This document shows, piece after piece, positions 35,502 to 45,218 of a stretch of 64,000 nucleotides of DNA. Positions within the stretch are counted from its first letter, which is position 1. Each line of letters opens with the position of its first letter. Source of the stretch: UBA10347 sp905182135 (lineage in GTDB: Bacteria; Actinomycetota; Acidimicrobiia; Acidimicrobiales; UBA10347); contig CAWUSE010000016.1 of the NCBI GenBank assembly GCA_963925805.1, positions 1 to 64,000 of the forward strand, in the 5' to 3' direction. The translations under genes were made by a program, and so were the position numbers. The notes under the pieces were generated by a model. It did no database searches. It was not told where the DNA came from and worked only from the letters and a program-made list of their open reading frames with translations.

Positions 35502-36864
35502 CACGTAGTTCCTTGTCGCCGACGTCGGCCAGTTCGTCACGATCCATGACGCTCGCCGGCGTGTCGTAGCCGGTCATCAAATGTTCGCTACCCGCGTCGA
35601 CATCGTGGCTCCTCGCCTCAACATGTCCCTCTGCCACAACCGGAATCAGCCCTGCCAGGAAGCCCCTCCCTGTGTTTGCCGCCACCGTACGTTTGAGTAG
35701 AACTTCGAACGTTTCGCCGTCCACCGTCGAGATTTCGAGTACTGGCGCATACAGGTTGGCGTGCCCGGCATCGATGCGCAGGAAAGCGCCTTGGCAGTCG
35801 ACCTCGACGGTTATTGCCGTGGGCATGCTGCCAACCGGTCCGCAATGTGAGACGCACAAGAGCGACTGTTTCAACTCGACTAATGCGTGATGGCTGTGGC
35901 CCTCCAGCATGCCAAGGTCGGTGACTAGTCGAAGGCCGCCGACCCGCATCTTGGGGCCAGCCACGGCGACACGTACCTGAGATCGAGGAATGCGCAGGTC
36001 CACGTAGCTAGCTGATCCTTTCTCTACTTGTGCTGACAATCGCATGTGCTCGATCAAGCATTCTTGATCTGCAGCAACCTCGGCCAGCGACCGTGCCTGG
36101 CTCTTGGCCACAACGTGCTCGAGCAGCATGTACACCAGCCAGAAGCCCACCATGATCAAGGTCACATGCAGCAGCCCAGCAAAGGCAAGCCCAGCTATGA
36201 ACCCAGCGCGCCATAAGCGACCCCACAAGACAGACAACATGGCCGATACCGCAAGGGCAAGCCCGAATCCATTCGCTAGTTCCTGAGCCGTGCTGCGATC
36301 ACCCATCCAAGGAAGTGGGGACCCAAGGTCGAACACATCGATCGTAGCAAGCACGCCAAGCGTGGCGATCGTGGCGAACGTCGTGAACAACACAAGACGC
36401 CACCACCATTTCGGATTGAGTGCAGAAGCTGCCGTCGCCACTGAAGCGCCCGTCCAGGCGAACCATCGACGGATAAGTCCAACGCCGAGTGCTTTCATAG
36501 CGTCACGCATGATGCGGTCCGCCTCGACCCGGTCGACCGGCGGCCCGAGGTGCGTGGGGTCATCGGCCCCAGCCACAAGGGCATCGTGCAGCATGATCGC
36601 CGGGAAATGAATCCCCCGGGCAGGTACCACCCACTGGAGGAACGATGGGATCGATGCCAGGTCGGTCTCGAATTCATCGACGTCGTGGGGGCAGATGAAC
36701 GCTTCGTCGTACCGGTCATCGTGATAGCCGAAGCGCCGGAGCAGTTGCCAAGTACCCCTGCTCTTGCGCCGTAATTCGAGCTGCAATGGTCCATAAGTTT
36801 GCTCATCGAAAAAAGTGTTTCGTGGGCCGTTATACGTCTGGTGCCGTCGTGCCGCTTCCTTCAT
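35488..36864 (-). CDS. DUF1353-containing membrane protein
   Basis: From the ATG at 36864 the protein is 458 residues. The N-terminal 130 residues match DUF1353 (RFGYHDD..., TDLASIPSFLQWVVPARG, FPAIMLHDALVAGAD), a domain best known from phage and small bacterial proteins and possibly a peptidase-like fold. Three or four membrane helices follow (about 160-260), then a soluble C-terminal part of about 190 residues with beta-rich character. This layout is unusual. The stop overlaps the beginning of the tyrosinase remnant by 14 bases. The ribosome site is weak, so the start is uncertain. Confidence 0.65.
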   Translation of the reverse strand: MKEAARRHQTYNGPRNTFFDEQTYGPLQLELRRKSRGTWQLLRRFGYHDDRYDEAFICPHDVDEFETDLASIPSFLQWVVPARGIHFPAIMLHDALVAGADDPTHLGPPVDRVEADRIMRDAMKALGVGLIRRWFAWTGASVATAASALNPKWWWRLVLFTTFATIATLGVLATIDVFDLGSPLPWMGDRSTAQELANGFGLALAVSAMLSVLWGRLWRAGFIAGLAFAGLLHVTLIMVGFWLVYMLLEHVVAKSQARSLAEVAADQECLIEHMRLSAQVEKGSASYVDLRIPRSQVRVAVAGPKMRVGGLRLVTDLGMLEGHSHHALVELKQSLLCVSHCGPVGSMPTAITVEVDCQGAFLRIDAGHANLYAPVLEISTVDGETFEVLLKRTVAANTGRGFLAGLIPVVAEGHVEARSHDVDAGSEHLMTGYDTPASVMDRDELADVGDKELRDGHS

Positions 36865-37144
36865 AGTTTCGCCCGCCGTCCGCTCTGTTGCTAGCGCGAC
36901 GGTACATCGATCCAAGGATCTCGGCTGCGGCGCAACGCACACAAGAGTGGCCCAGCGCTGCTGGTCGGTTACCCGGATATGGGTACGCACCATGGGTCCA
37001 GTCGTTGTTTATCGCCGACTCCCGTACCGCTAGCACTGTCGGTCCACTGGTCCACCGATCCGCAGGGGGCAGTGTCACCACGCTGACGAGCGTCGACAGG
37101 CTGTACTGCACTACGGTCGTTTCCGTTCACGGTCCGCGCTAGGG

Positions 37145-39517
37145 GTGCTTGTCTTGTTAGAGCCATATCGGGTACTTGATCTGACCGACGAACGGGGTGA
37201 GCTAGCGGGGTTCATGCTCGCTCAACTCGGCGCGGAGGTCATTGCTATTGAGCCGCCAAACGGGTCACCAAGTCGATCGATGGGGCCGTTCCGTGGCGGA
37301 AAGCCCGGCATCGAGAACAGCCTCCGTTTCAGTTCCTATGGACGCGGTAAGTCTTCTGTCATCCTTGACCTCATAGGGTCCGAGTCGGACCGGCAAAAGC
37401 TGCTCGAACTCGCCAAGGGAGCCGACGTACTCATTGACTCAGCCGCTGCTGGGAAACTTGCAGAGCTAGGGCTTAGCTATAACGACGTGGCGCAGGTGAA
37501 CCCTGCCCTGATCTATGTATCGATCACACCATTCGGCCTCAGCGGGCCAAAGGCTGACTGGGCTGCCACCGATCTAACAGTCTGGGCCGCCGCAGGGCCA
37601 GCAGGCATAACAGGCGACTCGGATCGGGCGCCGCTTCGTTTGCAGTCCGAACAAGCAAGTATGCACGCCTCCGCCGAAGCTGCCGGCGCGATCATCGCCG
37701 CCCTTTACGAGCGATCACGTTCCGGCCTCGGCCAACTCGTCGACGTGTCGGCCCAGCAGGCATCGGCCCAGGCGACCCAATCGATGATTCTCGCGCACCC
37801 CAACGGTGACACGATGCTGACTCGGGAAGCCGGTGGGCTGAAGTTTGGCGACGTATTCATTCAGCTTTTGTGGCCTTGCATGGACGGCCACGTGTCCGTG
37901 ACCTTCCTGTTCGGCAGCGCAATCGGTGTGGCGACCGACAGACTCATGCAGGTCCTGCTCGAAGAGGGTTTCTGCGATCAGGCCACCCGCGATCGTGATT
38001 GGATCGGTTACGGCGAGCTGCTCTTGACCGGTCGCGAACCCATCCAAGAATACGATCGCATCAAGGCCTGTGTCGGTGCATTCTGCATGGCCCACACCAA
38101 AGCTGAGCTGCTCCTGCTAGCGACCGAGCAACGCCTGCTCATTGCGCCCGTGAACATGATCGACGACGTCGTTGGACTCGACCAGTTTCGCGTCCGCGAG
38201 TTCTGGGACGATCTTGATGGTGACTTATTCCCTGGCCCTTTTGCAAAAGCGACTGCATCGCCACTTCGCCGGCTTCCCCCTGCGCCCACCCTTGGGGCCG
38301 ACACATCGCGTGTACTCAGTGAACCGCGTCGCAAGGTGCAGGTTCCCGAGACGCAACCGGCGGCACCGCACAACCGTCCACTCGAAGGAGTGAAGGTCCT
38401 CGACTTCATGTGGGTTATGGCTGGGCCGGCCGGTACCCGCGTGCTCGCTGACCTCGGAGCGACGGTTGTCCGCGTCGAGTCAAACGCCCGCATCGATACC
38501 GCCCGCACTCTTCAGCCTTTCAAAGACAATGTGAACTCGCTCGAGACATCACTGATGTTTGCAAACATGAACGCTGGCAAGTTGGGCGCGACTATCAACC
38601 CGACTACCGCCGAGGGCCTCGCCGTTATCAAGGACCTGATCCAATGGGCCGACATCATCACGGAGAGTTACTCACCCAAAGCAATGGTTGGATTCGGCCT
38701 CGACTACGAGTCGGTGCGGGAGATCAACCCGTCAATCATCATGATGTCGAGTTGCCTCTTTGGTCAGACCGGCCCGCTGGCTGAGTTCGCCGGCTACGGA
38801 ACAATGGCCGCCGCTATGTCTGGATTCTTTGGCATAACCGGCTGGCCCGACCGGGCGCCAAGCGGGCCCTTCGGCGCCTATACCGACTACATTTCACCCC
38901 GGTTCGCCCATGCAGCGTTGTTGGCAGCGCTCGATTATCGCCGCCGCACGGGCCGTGGACAATACGTCGACTTCGCGCAGGCCGAAGCAGCGCTGCATGC
39001 AGTCGCTCCGTTGATCCTGGACTACACGATCAACGGCAACGTCACAACGCCGATCGGCAATGACGATGCTCGGTATCACCCGCACGGGACTTTTCCGTGC
39101 GCAGGTGACGATCGTTGGATCGCTCTAGCGTGTACCAACGATGAACAGCGGTCGGCACTTGAGTCGATCACCGGCGGACTCGACAACGACATCATCTCCC
39201 AATGGACGAGTGAGCAGGATCTGGCCGACGCCGAGACCCAGCTCCAGTCCGTAGGAATTCCTTCCCATCGTGTTGCCGACAGCCCATCCATGGCGGCTGA
39301 CCCTCAGCTCATCGACCGGGAACACTTCGTATCTGTGCCCCACGCTGCTCTTGGTGAGGTGGTAGTCGAAGGTCCGAAGTACCTGCTCTCTCGGACTCCA
39401 GCGCATGCAGGCTCACCGCCCACTCTGGGGCAACATACCGCCCATGTCCTCACGGACATTCTTGGTTACAACGATGAACGTATGGTCCAGCTGCTGATCT
39501 CCGGCGGGCTCGAGTAA
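37145..39517 (+). CDS. Double-domain CaiB/BaiF CoA-transferase fusion
   Basis: The 790-residue protein starts at GTG and contains two complete CaiB-like units. Unit 1 (1-400) has YRVLDLTDERGELAGFMLAQLGAEVIAIE. Unit 2 (from about 412) has LEGVKVLDFMWVMAGPAGTRVLADLGATVVRVE. CaiB enzymes normally work as interlocked homodimers, so a fusion gives a covalent pair. At the usual catalytic Asp position unit 1 has Gln (GQLVDVSAQQA) and unit 2 has Glu (GQYVDFAQAEA). DddD, the DMSP CoA-transferase/lyase, is a known double-CaiB protein of similar size, so a related acyl-CoA lyase is one possibility; others cannot be excluded. Confidence 0.82.
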   Translation: MLVLLEPYRVLDLTDERGELAGFMLAQLGAEVIAIEPPNGSPSRSMGPFRGGKPGIENSLRFSSYGRGKSSVILDLIGSESDRQKLLELAKGADVLIDSAAAGKLAELGLSYNDVAQVNPALIYVSITPFGLSGPKADWAATDLTVWAAAGPAGITGDSDRAPLRLQSEQASMHASAEAAGAIIAALYERSRSGLGQLVDVSAQQASAQATQSMILAHPNGDTMLTREAGGLKFGDVFIQLLWPCMDGHVSVTFLFGSAIGVATDRLMQVLLEEGFCDQATRDRDWIGYGELLLTGREPIQEYDRIKACVGAFCMAHTKAELLLLATEQRLLIAPVNMIDDVVGLDQFRVREFWDDLDGDLFPGPFAKATASPLRRLPPAPTLGADTSRVLSEPRRKVQVPETQPAAPHNRPLEGVKVLDFMWVMAGPAGTRVLADLGATVVRVESNARIDTARTLQPFKDNVNSLETSLMFANMNAGKLGATINPTTAEGLAVIKDLIQWADIITESYSPKAMVGFGLDYESVREINPSIIMMSSCLFGQTGPLAEFAGYGTMAAAMSGFFGITGWPDRAPSGPFGAYTDYISPRFAHAALLAALDYRRRTGRGQYVDFAQAEAALHAVAPLILDYTINGNVTTPIGNDDARYHPHGTFPCAGDDRWIALACTNDEQRSALESITGGLDNDIISQWTSEQDLADAETQLQSVGIPSHRVADSPSMAADPQLIDREHFVSVPHAALGEVVVEGPKYLLSRTPAHAGSPPTLGQHTAHVLTDILGYNDERMVQLLISGGLE

Positions 39518-39591
39518 CAGCCAAGGTTCAAGCGCCGAAGCCCACCGTTGGTGGTCTATCTGCAGAGAGACGTCGACGCTGCACTAGGCCG

Positions 39592-39960
39592 TCAAGGAAG
39601 AACGGTCACCCAACGTTCAGTGGGGCCATGCAGTGGGTAGCTGGGCTCGTATTCAAAGCTGTTTCGTACGCTAATAACGCAACGTTGCTCTACCGCTCTA
39701 ACAACACTTCGAAGGTCGAACAACACTTCGAAGGCAATGCCCGCTTGGATCCGAGGGAGTGCCGCTCCCATGCAGAAGTGTTCACCCTTACCAAAGGCCA
39801 TACACCGCGCCGGCAACGACGGCGTCGCCGCTTATTTCGACATCCCGGGCTGCCGCCCTGAACAGGTACCTCAACGCAGGAGAGGCACCGCACATGTGCA
39901 CCGCAGCGGTAGACATTCTTCGAAGCAATTGGGAATCAGTCGCGAGGCAAGGCGACGCGT
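39592..39960 (-). pseudogene. Decayed cytochrome P450 (C-terminal part with internal deletion)
   Basis: In one frame the sequence reads LASRLIPNCFEE and then ASPALRYLFRAAARDVEISG, the ExxR-to-beta region of a P450. In the next frame it reads MAFGKGEHFCMGAALPR, the heme-cysteine loop, followed by a normal C-terminus to the stop at 39592. About 20-25 codons between the two parts are missing. The N-terminal two thirds of the gene are absent. It is distinct from the intact P450 at 31.3 kb. Confidence 0.8.
39700..39734. repeat. Tandem duplication, 19-bp period x2
   Basis: aacaacacttcgaagg starts at 39700 and again at 39719. It lies inside the P450 remnant, in the part encoding the stretch after the heme loop. 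Confidence 0.9.
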
Positions 39961-40142
39961 AACGCTCCAGTCCTCTTCGCTCATCGCCCCAGTGACACTT
40001 GCTATGAGCTTGGCTGCCTAGGACTGCGACATTCTCTCCATCGGACGGACCGGATGCCCAATCGTTTTCAGATAAGCGCTGAGCCGTGATCGTCTGCCCG
40101 CATCCTTTCCTTCTTCGCTCCAGATCGATTACTACCAGAGCC

Positions 40143-41435
40143 TTAGCCCACTACCGACTCGGCCGATCCTCTCGCGCTCGCGGCGATGGCGCTGCGCAAA
40201 ACCAGCGCAGACAGCATGCCGATTACGAGCGCGAAGATGATGGCAGGCCGGTAACTCCCCGTCGTGTCGATTAGCCAGCCCGCCACCGCAGGACCGATAA
40301 GTCCACCCGCTCCCCCTGCGGTGTACAAGGCACCAAGCACGGTCCCCAAACCGACCAAACCAAACAGCTCAGCGGCTGCTGCGGGGCTCAGTGCTACATA
40401 GCCGCCATAACTTGTTCCTAAGACGAAGGCAAAAATCGCCAGCGCCAGATAACTGTCGCCGCCGAAGAGCCAGATAGCGAATGAACCACCCAAAATTCCG
40501 AACGAAATTTGGTAGAGACGCATCAAACCAACCATGTTCACGAACATGCCGAGGATGAGGCGTCCTGCCATCGAACCAATCCCGAGAATACTGATGAGCG
40601 CAGCCGCTGCAGCGCTTGACATCCCTTGCTCCTCCGCATAAGGGACCAAGAAAACGAAGGGCACAAACAGAGCAAGGGTCATCAGGAACCCCGCTAGATA
40701 CATACTCCGAAACACCGGAGAACGCAGAACTGCCCGCAAATCCAACGGGCTCTGGTCCGCCGCCCTGGGCGCTCGGAACGCCAAAGCAGCAACGATAAAC
40801 AAGGACACCAAGCATGCAGCAGCGAAGACCCGATAGGTCCACCGCCACCCGTTTTCTTGTATCAACGCGTCAGCAATCGGGGGACCGACCAGCGTGCCCA
40901 CCCCCACCCCAGACACGGCAATACCAAGTGCCACAGCTCTGTACCTCTCGAACCATCCCGAGACCTGCGACACCAACGGTACGTAGCAGCATGCAGCGCC
41001 CACACCGATGCCGAAACCATAGGTGAGGTACCCAAGCCAGATCCGGTCAACCATCGAAGTCAGCAACAGACCGCTCACCATCGCAGCGCACCCCACAAGC
41101 ACAACTGGGCGCGGCCCCCACCGATCTGATGCGCGCCCGGCTGGCAACCCGAGCACAAAGAGAAAGAAGATCGTGAGGCCAAATAAGATCGCCGTCGACC
41201 CATTGCCGGAACCGAACTCGTCCGACATAGCGGACAAGAAGGTGGTGAAGCTGTACGTCACCCCAAAGATGGTCGCCGTCGACAAAAAGGTTGCAGCTAC
41301 AACCAACCAACCCCTCAGCGAGTCGACTCCCGCCGCCAACCGTTGGCCGTCACCTGAGTCGTTCACGAAGTTACAGAGTGATGTGCGGGAGAAATCATTA
41401 AACCATGCTCCCACGATGTAGCGCCGCGAAGTCAA
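40143..41435 (-). CDS. MFS transporter, OFA/monocarboxylate-like
   Basis: The 430-residue frame begins at TTG; in-frame GTGs at 41414 and 41363 are better candidates because the first helix (RGWLVVAATFLSTATIFGVTYSF) follows soon after the second. Twelve helices are apparent. GLPAGRASDRWGPRPVVLVG is the MFS loop 2-3 motif. The pattern is that of the oxalate/formate antiporter and monocarboxylate transporter group, so a carboxylic acid substrate is likely. This fits the nearby CoA-transferases, but no direct link is shown. Confidence 0.82.
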   Translation of the reverse strand: MTSRRYIVGAWFNDFSRTSLCNFVNDSGDGQRLAAGVDSLRGWLVVAATFLSTATIFGVTYSFTTFLSAMSDEFGSGNGSTAILFGLTIFFLFVLGLPAGRASDRWGPRPVVLVGCAAMVSGLLLTSMVDRIWLGYLTYGFGIGVGAACCYVPLVSQVSGWFERYRAVALGIAVSGVGVGTLVGPPIADALIQENGWRWTYRVFAAACLVSLFIVAALAFRAPRAADQSPLDLRAVLRSPVFRSMYLAGFLMTLALFVPFVFLVPYAEEQGMSSAAAAALISILGIGSMAGRLILGMFVNMVGLMRLYQISFGILGGSFAIWLFGGDSYLALAIFAFVLGTSYGGYVALSPAAAAELFGLVGLGTVLGALYTAGGAGGLIGPAVAGWLIDTTGSYRPAIIFALVIGMLSALVLRSAIAASARGSAESVVG

Positions 41436-41750
41436 CCGACGGTGAACTCATCCAGGGAAGCACCCGACTCATCGAGGCACCCATCGGTGGCCGCTCAGCG
41501 GCCTAATCGCTCGGCGAGTACGTGGTTGCCAAGACGCGCACTCGATTCCAAGAGCCCAGCTATCGATCCGTATCGCAGTGCCGATGAGCGATTGCCCGGT
41601 GACAGTGCGTTAGGACGCCCCGAGTACCGCCGCTAACCGGCAGCGCTTGGAGAAGCGAGAACGCCCTATGTCAACGTTGCTCTCGGCGCCATCTCGACAG
41701 AGCGGCGCGACATCCGCCACTTGGTATTCCATTTGCTGGGGCCTTGCCTC
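41436..41750. other. 315-base gap, nothing firm
   Basis: No gene or structure is recognised. A plus-strand stretch near 41500-41580 can be read as protein-like (LGEYVVAKTRTRFQEPSYRS) but is bounded by stops. It may be another remnant. Confidence 0.35.
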
Positions 41751-42605
41751 CTAGGAGTCGGACTCAAGCCAGGCGTTGAACTTGGGTTGACGTTTCTCTC
41801 GGAACGCTGCCCCACCCTCTTTAGCGTCGGCCAGGTGATCAGTGATCGCAGTCTTGGCTGCTATCTCATCGAGTGACTGGTCCCAGGTCATGTTCGCTGC
41901 CTGGTTGATAGACCGTTTGAGCATGCGCATCGCCACCTGAGGCCCGTTCGCCAGCTCGGTCGCCAACTCCATGGCCGCCAGCATGAGCTGATCGTCGTCG
42001 ACCACCTCGTGCACGAGTCCGAGCTCGTGCGCCGCTTGCCCATCGACGATGCGCTTGCGCATTAAGAAGTCCATAGTTTTGGCCACACCAAGGTGTTGCA
42101 CTAACAACCACTGCCCACCTTCGTCGGGTAGCAGCCCGAACCGTAGCGTCGCGCTGCCCAACTGAGCAGACCGCGCAGCAATACGGAAATCGCAAGCCAG
42201 GGCAAAGGAGAAGCCGGTCTGGATCGCAAAACCATTGACGGCTGCGATAGTCAGCTTGTCGAGATGGCGCACCGCTGTGTTGACAGTCTGTGAGATTGTA
42301 CGCAGGCCGTTATATGTACTGAGCTCGTCGTGATGTCCCCCGTCGATCGGTGGCATGTGGCCATTTGTCGATTGGTTGTAAGATTTTAAGTTGTCACCGG
42401 CCCAGAACCCGCGCCCCTGACCAGTGAACACGACAACGCGCACCCGGTCGTCCATCTGCGCCTGGGTAAGCAGTTCGATCAGGTCGCGTTTCATCGGCAC
42501 CGTAGAAGCGTTCAGGGTCTCGGGTTGGTTGAACGTCACTGTAAGGACGCCTGGATCCGAAATCGAAGTTCCGAACCCGGTGTATTTCTGATCATCGATG
42601 GCCAT
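41751..42605 (-). CDS. Enoyl-CoA hydratase/isomerase family protein
   Basis: The start at 42605 gives 284 residues; a 57-residue extension upstream has no family character. Crotonase landmarks are FNQPETLNASTVPMKRDL, FTGQGRGFWAGDNLKSYN (oxyanion hole) and NGFAIQTGFSFALACDFRIAA. RFGLLPDEGGQWLLVQHLG has the GLxPDxGG motif with an acidic residue typical of active hydratases. It is monocistronic, with long gaps on both sides. The substrate is unknown. Confidence 0.87.
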   Translation of the reverse strand: MAIDDQKYTGFGTSISDPGVLTVTFNQPETLNASTVPMKRDLIELLTQAQMDDRVRVVVFTGQGRGFWAGDNLKSYNQSTNGHMPPIDGGHHDELSTYNGLRTISQTVNTAVRHLDKLTIAAVNGFAIQTGFSFALACDFRIAARSAQLGSATLRFGLLPDEGGQWLLVQHLGVAKTMDFLMRKRIVDGQAAHELGLVHEVVDDDQLMLAAMELATELANGPQVAMRMLKRSINQAANMTWDQSLDEIAAKTAITDHLADAKEGGAAFREKRQPKFNAWLESDS

Positions 42606-43111
42606 GTTTTCCCCTATCGTCCAGCACGACCACCGTAGACGGGACACGCTCCTGACATCATTCTCGGGCTGGCATCTGCCTAATCTCGGCTCGCACGTAA
42701 CAAACGAGTTCTTCCCGTGCCCCCGTGCGAGCCGTGGCTGCACCCAATGGCGTTGAAATCCAATGGCGTTGAACACTTAGGAGCAGTCCTTTCGTGACAG
42801 CTCGCTGACCGCCGTTCGGTCCAGATACATACTGAGCCGCCCGAGCGAGACGAGGCTCAACCCATCGGGCCCTGAATTCACCCCGCAGCTCTCAATGATG
42901 GATTGCCCAACGACCGGTCGTTCAGCGCTCAAACAAAGAGACCCTTGAAATAGCTGCGACGAATTAACACACGCCGGGCAGGAGTGCTCTGGCACATCGC
43001 ATTGATACAAGATCACGCTGTCAGCCACTCTTCAGGCAGCCACTCTTCAGAATAGTTGTGCGTGTGAGTGCTACGTTCCACTAGCGCACCACCGTGCTCC
43101 AGGAGACTCTC
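42606..43111. other. 506-base gap with two small tandem duplications
   Basis: ccaatggcgttgaa recurs with a 16-base period at 42744-42773. cagccactcttcag recurs with a 15-base period at 43022-43050. An 83-codon minus-strand frame (42777-43028, GTG start, Cys-rich) spans the interval but shows no family signature, and I do not count it as a gene. No promoter for the dioxygenase could be assigned with confidence. Confidence 0.5.
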
Positions 43112-44005
43112 ATGACGCTTGACGTAACCCCACTTACGCCCTTTCTCGGGGCCGAGGTATGCGGTCTGAACGTGCTTGATTTAGACGACGAACAGTTCGC
43201 TGAACTCTTTGACGTGTTCACTCGTCACTCGGTCATCTTTCTACGCGATCAGCCAGCGATGACCGAAGAGCAGCACTATGAGTTCGCTGGCCGCTTTGGT
43301 CCAGTCCACGTTCATCCTTTCGCACGCGAAGCTGGTGCAAGCCAAGACAATCCGCATCCGGGCCTGATCCGCATGCGCACCACTGAACAGAGCCGAGTGG
43401 CCGCAGGAAATCGTTGGCATTCCGACGTCTCCTGCGATGACCGGCCACCGCAAGCTTCCATCTTTCAGCTACACCAAGTACCGAACGTTGGGGGTGACAC
43501 CCTCTTTGCCAGCTTGTACGCGGCCTATGACGCCCTTTCCCCGCAGATGAAGCAGTACCTCGATGGCATGACGGCGCACCACTCGGGCGAAGAGTCCTAT
43601 CGCAAGCTGTTTCAGATGAAGACAGCGCCAGGGTCCGCCTGGCCAGAAGCGGACCATCCCGTAGTGCGTCACCATCCAGATAGTGGACGACCAGCGCTAT
43701 TCGTCGATCGCGAGTTCACCGAGTCGATCAACGGCCTTCCGAAAGACGAAGGGCGAGCGCTGCTGGACTTCTTGCTGGCCCATACCGAACGAGCCAACTT
43801 CCAATGCCGCTTCCGCTGGACCCAGAACGCCATCGCTATCTGGGACAACCGTTGCGCTTTGCACCATGCCATGTGGGATTACTGGCCACAAGAGCGTCGA
43901 GGCCATCGGGTCAGCGTTCAGGGCGAGGTTCCCTTAATGTGGAATCTCCTAGCAGACCACGTGCCAGAGGGACACCCAGACACCACCGTCAGGCTGACTG
44001 CGTAA
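43112..44005 (+). CDS. TauD/TfdA-family Fe(II)/2-oxoglutarate dioxygenase
   Basis: The ATG at 43112 follows AGGAG by six bases. The 297-residue protein has VIFLRDQPAMTEEQHYEFAGRFG and the iron motif NRWHSDVS (His-x-Asp). NVGGDTLFASLYAAYDALS, FRWTQNAIAIWDNRCALHHAMWDY (distal iron His) and the 2-oxoglutarate-binding Arg in RGHRVSVQGE follow. The family hydroxylates taurine, alkylsulfates, phenoxyacetates and similar acids, often releasing sulfite or alcohols. The exact substrate is not predictable. It is monocistronic and followed by a 15-bp triplicate repeat. Confidence 0.88.
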   Translation: MTLDVTPLTPFLGAEVCGLNVLDLDDEQFAELFDVFTRHSVIFLRDQPAMTEEQHYEFAGRFGPVHVHPFAREAGASQDNPHPGLIRMRTTEQSRVAAGNRWHSDVSCDDRPPQASIFQLHQVPNVGGDTLFASLYAAYDALSPQMKQYLDGMTAHHSGEESYRKLFQMKTAPGSAWPEADHPVVRHHPDSGRPALFVDREFTESINGLPKDEGRALLDFLLAHTERANFQCRFRWTQNAIAIWDNRCALHHAMWDYWPQERRGHRVSVQGEVPLMWNLLADHVPEGHPDTTVRLTA

Positions 44006-44027
44006 CGCTCCTCAGAGTAACCCTGGT

Positions 44028-44077
44028 CAGACTTTCGCTCTGCAGACTGTCGCTCAGCAGACTGTCGCTCAGCAGAC
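44028..44077. repeat. Tandem repeat, 15-bp unit x3.3
   Basis: cagactttcgctctg (44028), cagactgtcgctcag (44043), cagactgtcgctcag (44058) and a partial cagac (44073) follow one another. They lie 23 bases after the dioxygenase stop. Confidence 0.92.
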
Positions 44078-44207
44078 AAGGTCGATCCTTGCCCATCTGT
44101 GATCACCTAGATTAAGCAGGCTTGTGCACGTGAGACCGTGAGCTAGGTTTAGCTGCGGCGCCGGGTCACGCTGGCGACGGTTATCCCCCGGCTTTTGCGA
44201 ATGGAAC

Positions 44208-45206
44208 ATGATGCGATTTGGTATTTTCGACCAAGGCGAACAACCAGGTGGGCTTGCCTTGGGTGAGCTGTTGGAGAGTCGGTTGACGCTGGCTGAACGG
44301 GCCGAAGATGCGGGGTTCTGGGGCTACCACAAGTCCGAGCACCACATGATTCCGCTCGACCATGCGCCCAGCATCGGTATCTTCCTAGCGGCACTGGCCC
44401 AACGCACGAATCGCATGCGGCTCTGCTCGTTGGTGCACATCCTGCCCTTTTACCACCCGATTCGGTTGATCGAAGAGATCTGTATGCTCGACCATCTCAC
44501 CCATGGAAGGCTCGAAATCGGGTTCGGCAAGGGCATAAGCGCACCCGAGCACAAGCTATGGGGCCTAGCGGCCGACCAAGCCGCTGCCCGCACCGAAGAG
44601 ATGCTCGATCTGCTGTTGTTAGCACTCCAGTCAACCGGTGACTTTTCCTATCAGGGGGATTTCTACGATCTGGTCGACGTGCCGCTCGAGTTGCATCCGA
44701 TGCAGCTGCCATATCCACCGCTGTGGCGGCCCGGCACTATCGAGACAGCGGCAGCTCTTGGCGTCAGCACAGTCGTGGCAGGCCCGACACTCACCGCCAT
44801 CGCTGCAATCGAGCGCTACCAGTCGCTACGCCAAGACAAGTTGAGCGGTGGGCACGATCCAACAGTCGGCGTGATCCGTAAATTCGTCATCGCTCCGACA
44901 GACGCCGAAGCCGACCGGATCGGCCGCCGAGCCTGGTCTACCTACAGCCACAATCTTGGCTTATTGTTCCGCCGCTTCGGTTACGACATACCCAACGATC
45001 CAACCATCGGAGGCGACTACGAACGGGCAAAAGAGTTCGACGCAATCGTCACCGGGTCGCCAGAACGTATCAGAGACCATATTGATGAACTCCGCGTATC
45101 GGGGGTCGTCGAGTACGTGATCGGCTCATTCGCGTTCGGCGACCTCGCCCACGACGAGGCGCTGCGTTCGATTGACCTATTCGGCGAACACATAATTTCC
45201 CAATGA
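44208..45206 (+). CDS. LLM class flavin-dependent oxidoreductase
   Basis: The 332-residue luciferase-superfamily protein begins MMRFGIFDQGEQPGG and shows GFWGYHKSEHHMIPL, MRLCSLVHILPFYHPIRLIEEICMLDHLTHGRLEIGFGKG, and PYPPLWRPGTIETAAALGVS. A tandem ATG ATG makes the first residue ambiguous; the ribosome site is weak. FMN or F420 would be the cofactor. It stands alone between a dioxygenase and a decayed acyl-CoA synthetase, and the substrate is unknown. Confidence 0.85.
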   Translation: MMRFGIFDQGEQPGGLALGELLESRLTLAERAEDAGFWGYHKSEHHMIPLDHAPSIGIFLAALAQRTNRMRLCSLVHILPFYHPIRLIEEICMLDHLTHGRLEIGFGKGISAPEHKLWGLAADQAAARTEEMLDLLLLALQSTGDFSYQGDFYDLVDVPLELHPMQLPYPPLWRPGTIETAAALGVSTVVAGPTLTAIAAIERYQSLRQDKLSGGHDPTVGVIRKFVIAPTDAEADRIGRRAWSTYSHNLGLLFRRFGYDIPNDPTIGGDYERAKEFDAIVTGSPERIRDHIDELRVSGVVEYVIGSFAFGDLAHDEALRSIDLFGEHIISQ

Positions 45207-45218
45207 CCAGCCGAACCG

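Noticed and set aside
34888..35508. 206-codon plus-strand frame
   Set aside because: It is antisense to the tyrosinase remnant; the minus strand carries the clear copper-site motifs.
42777..43028. 83-codon Cys-rich minus-strand frame
   Set aside because: No recognisable domain, GTG start inside a small tandem duplication, isolated in a gap; insufficient support.
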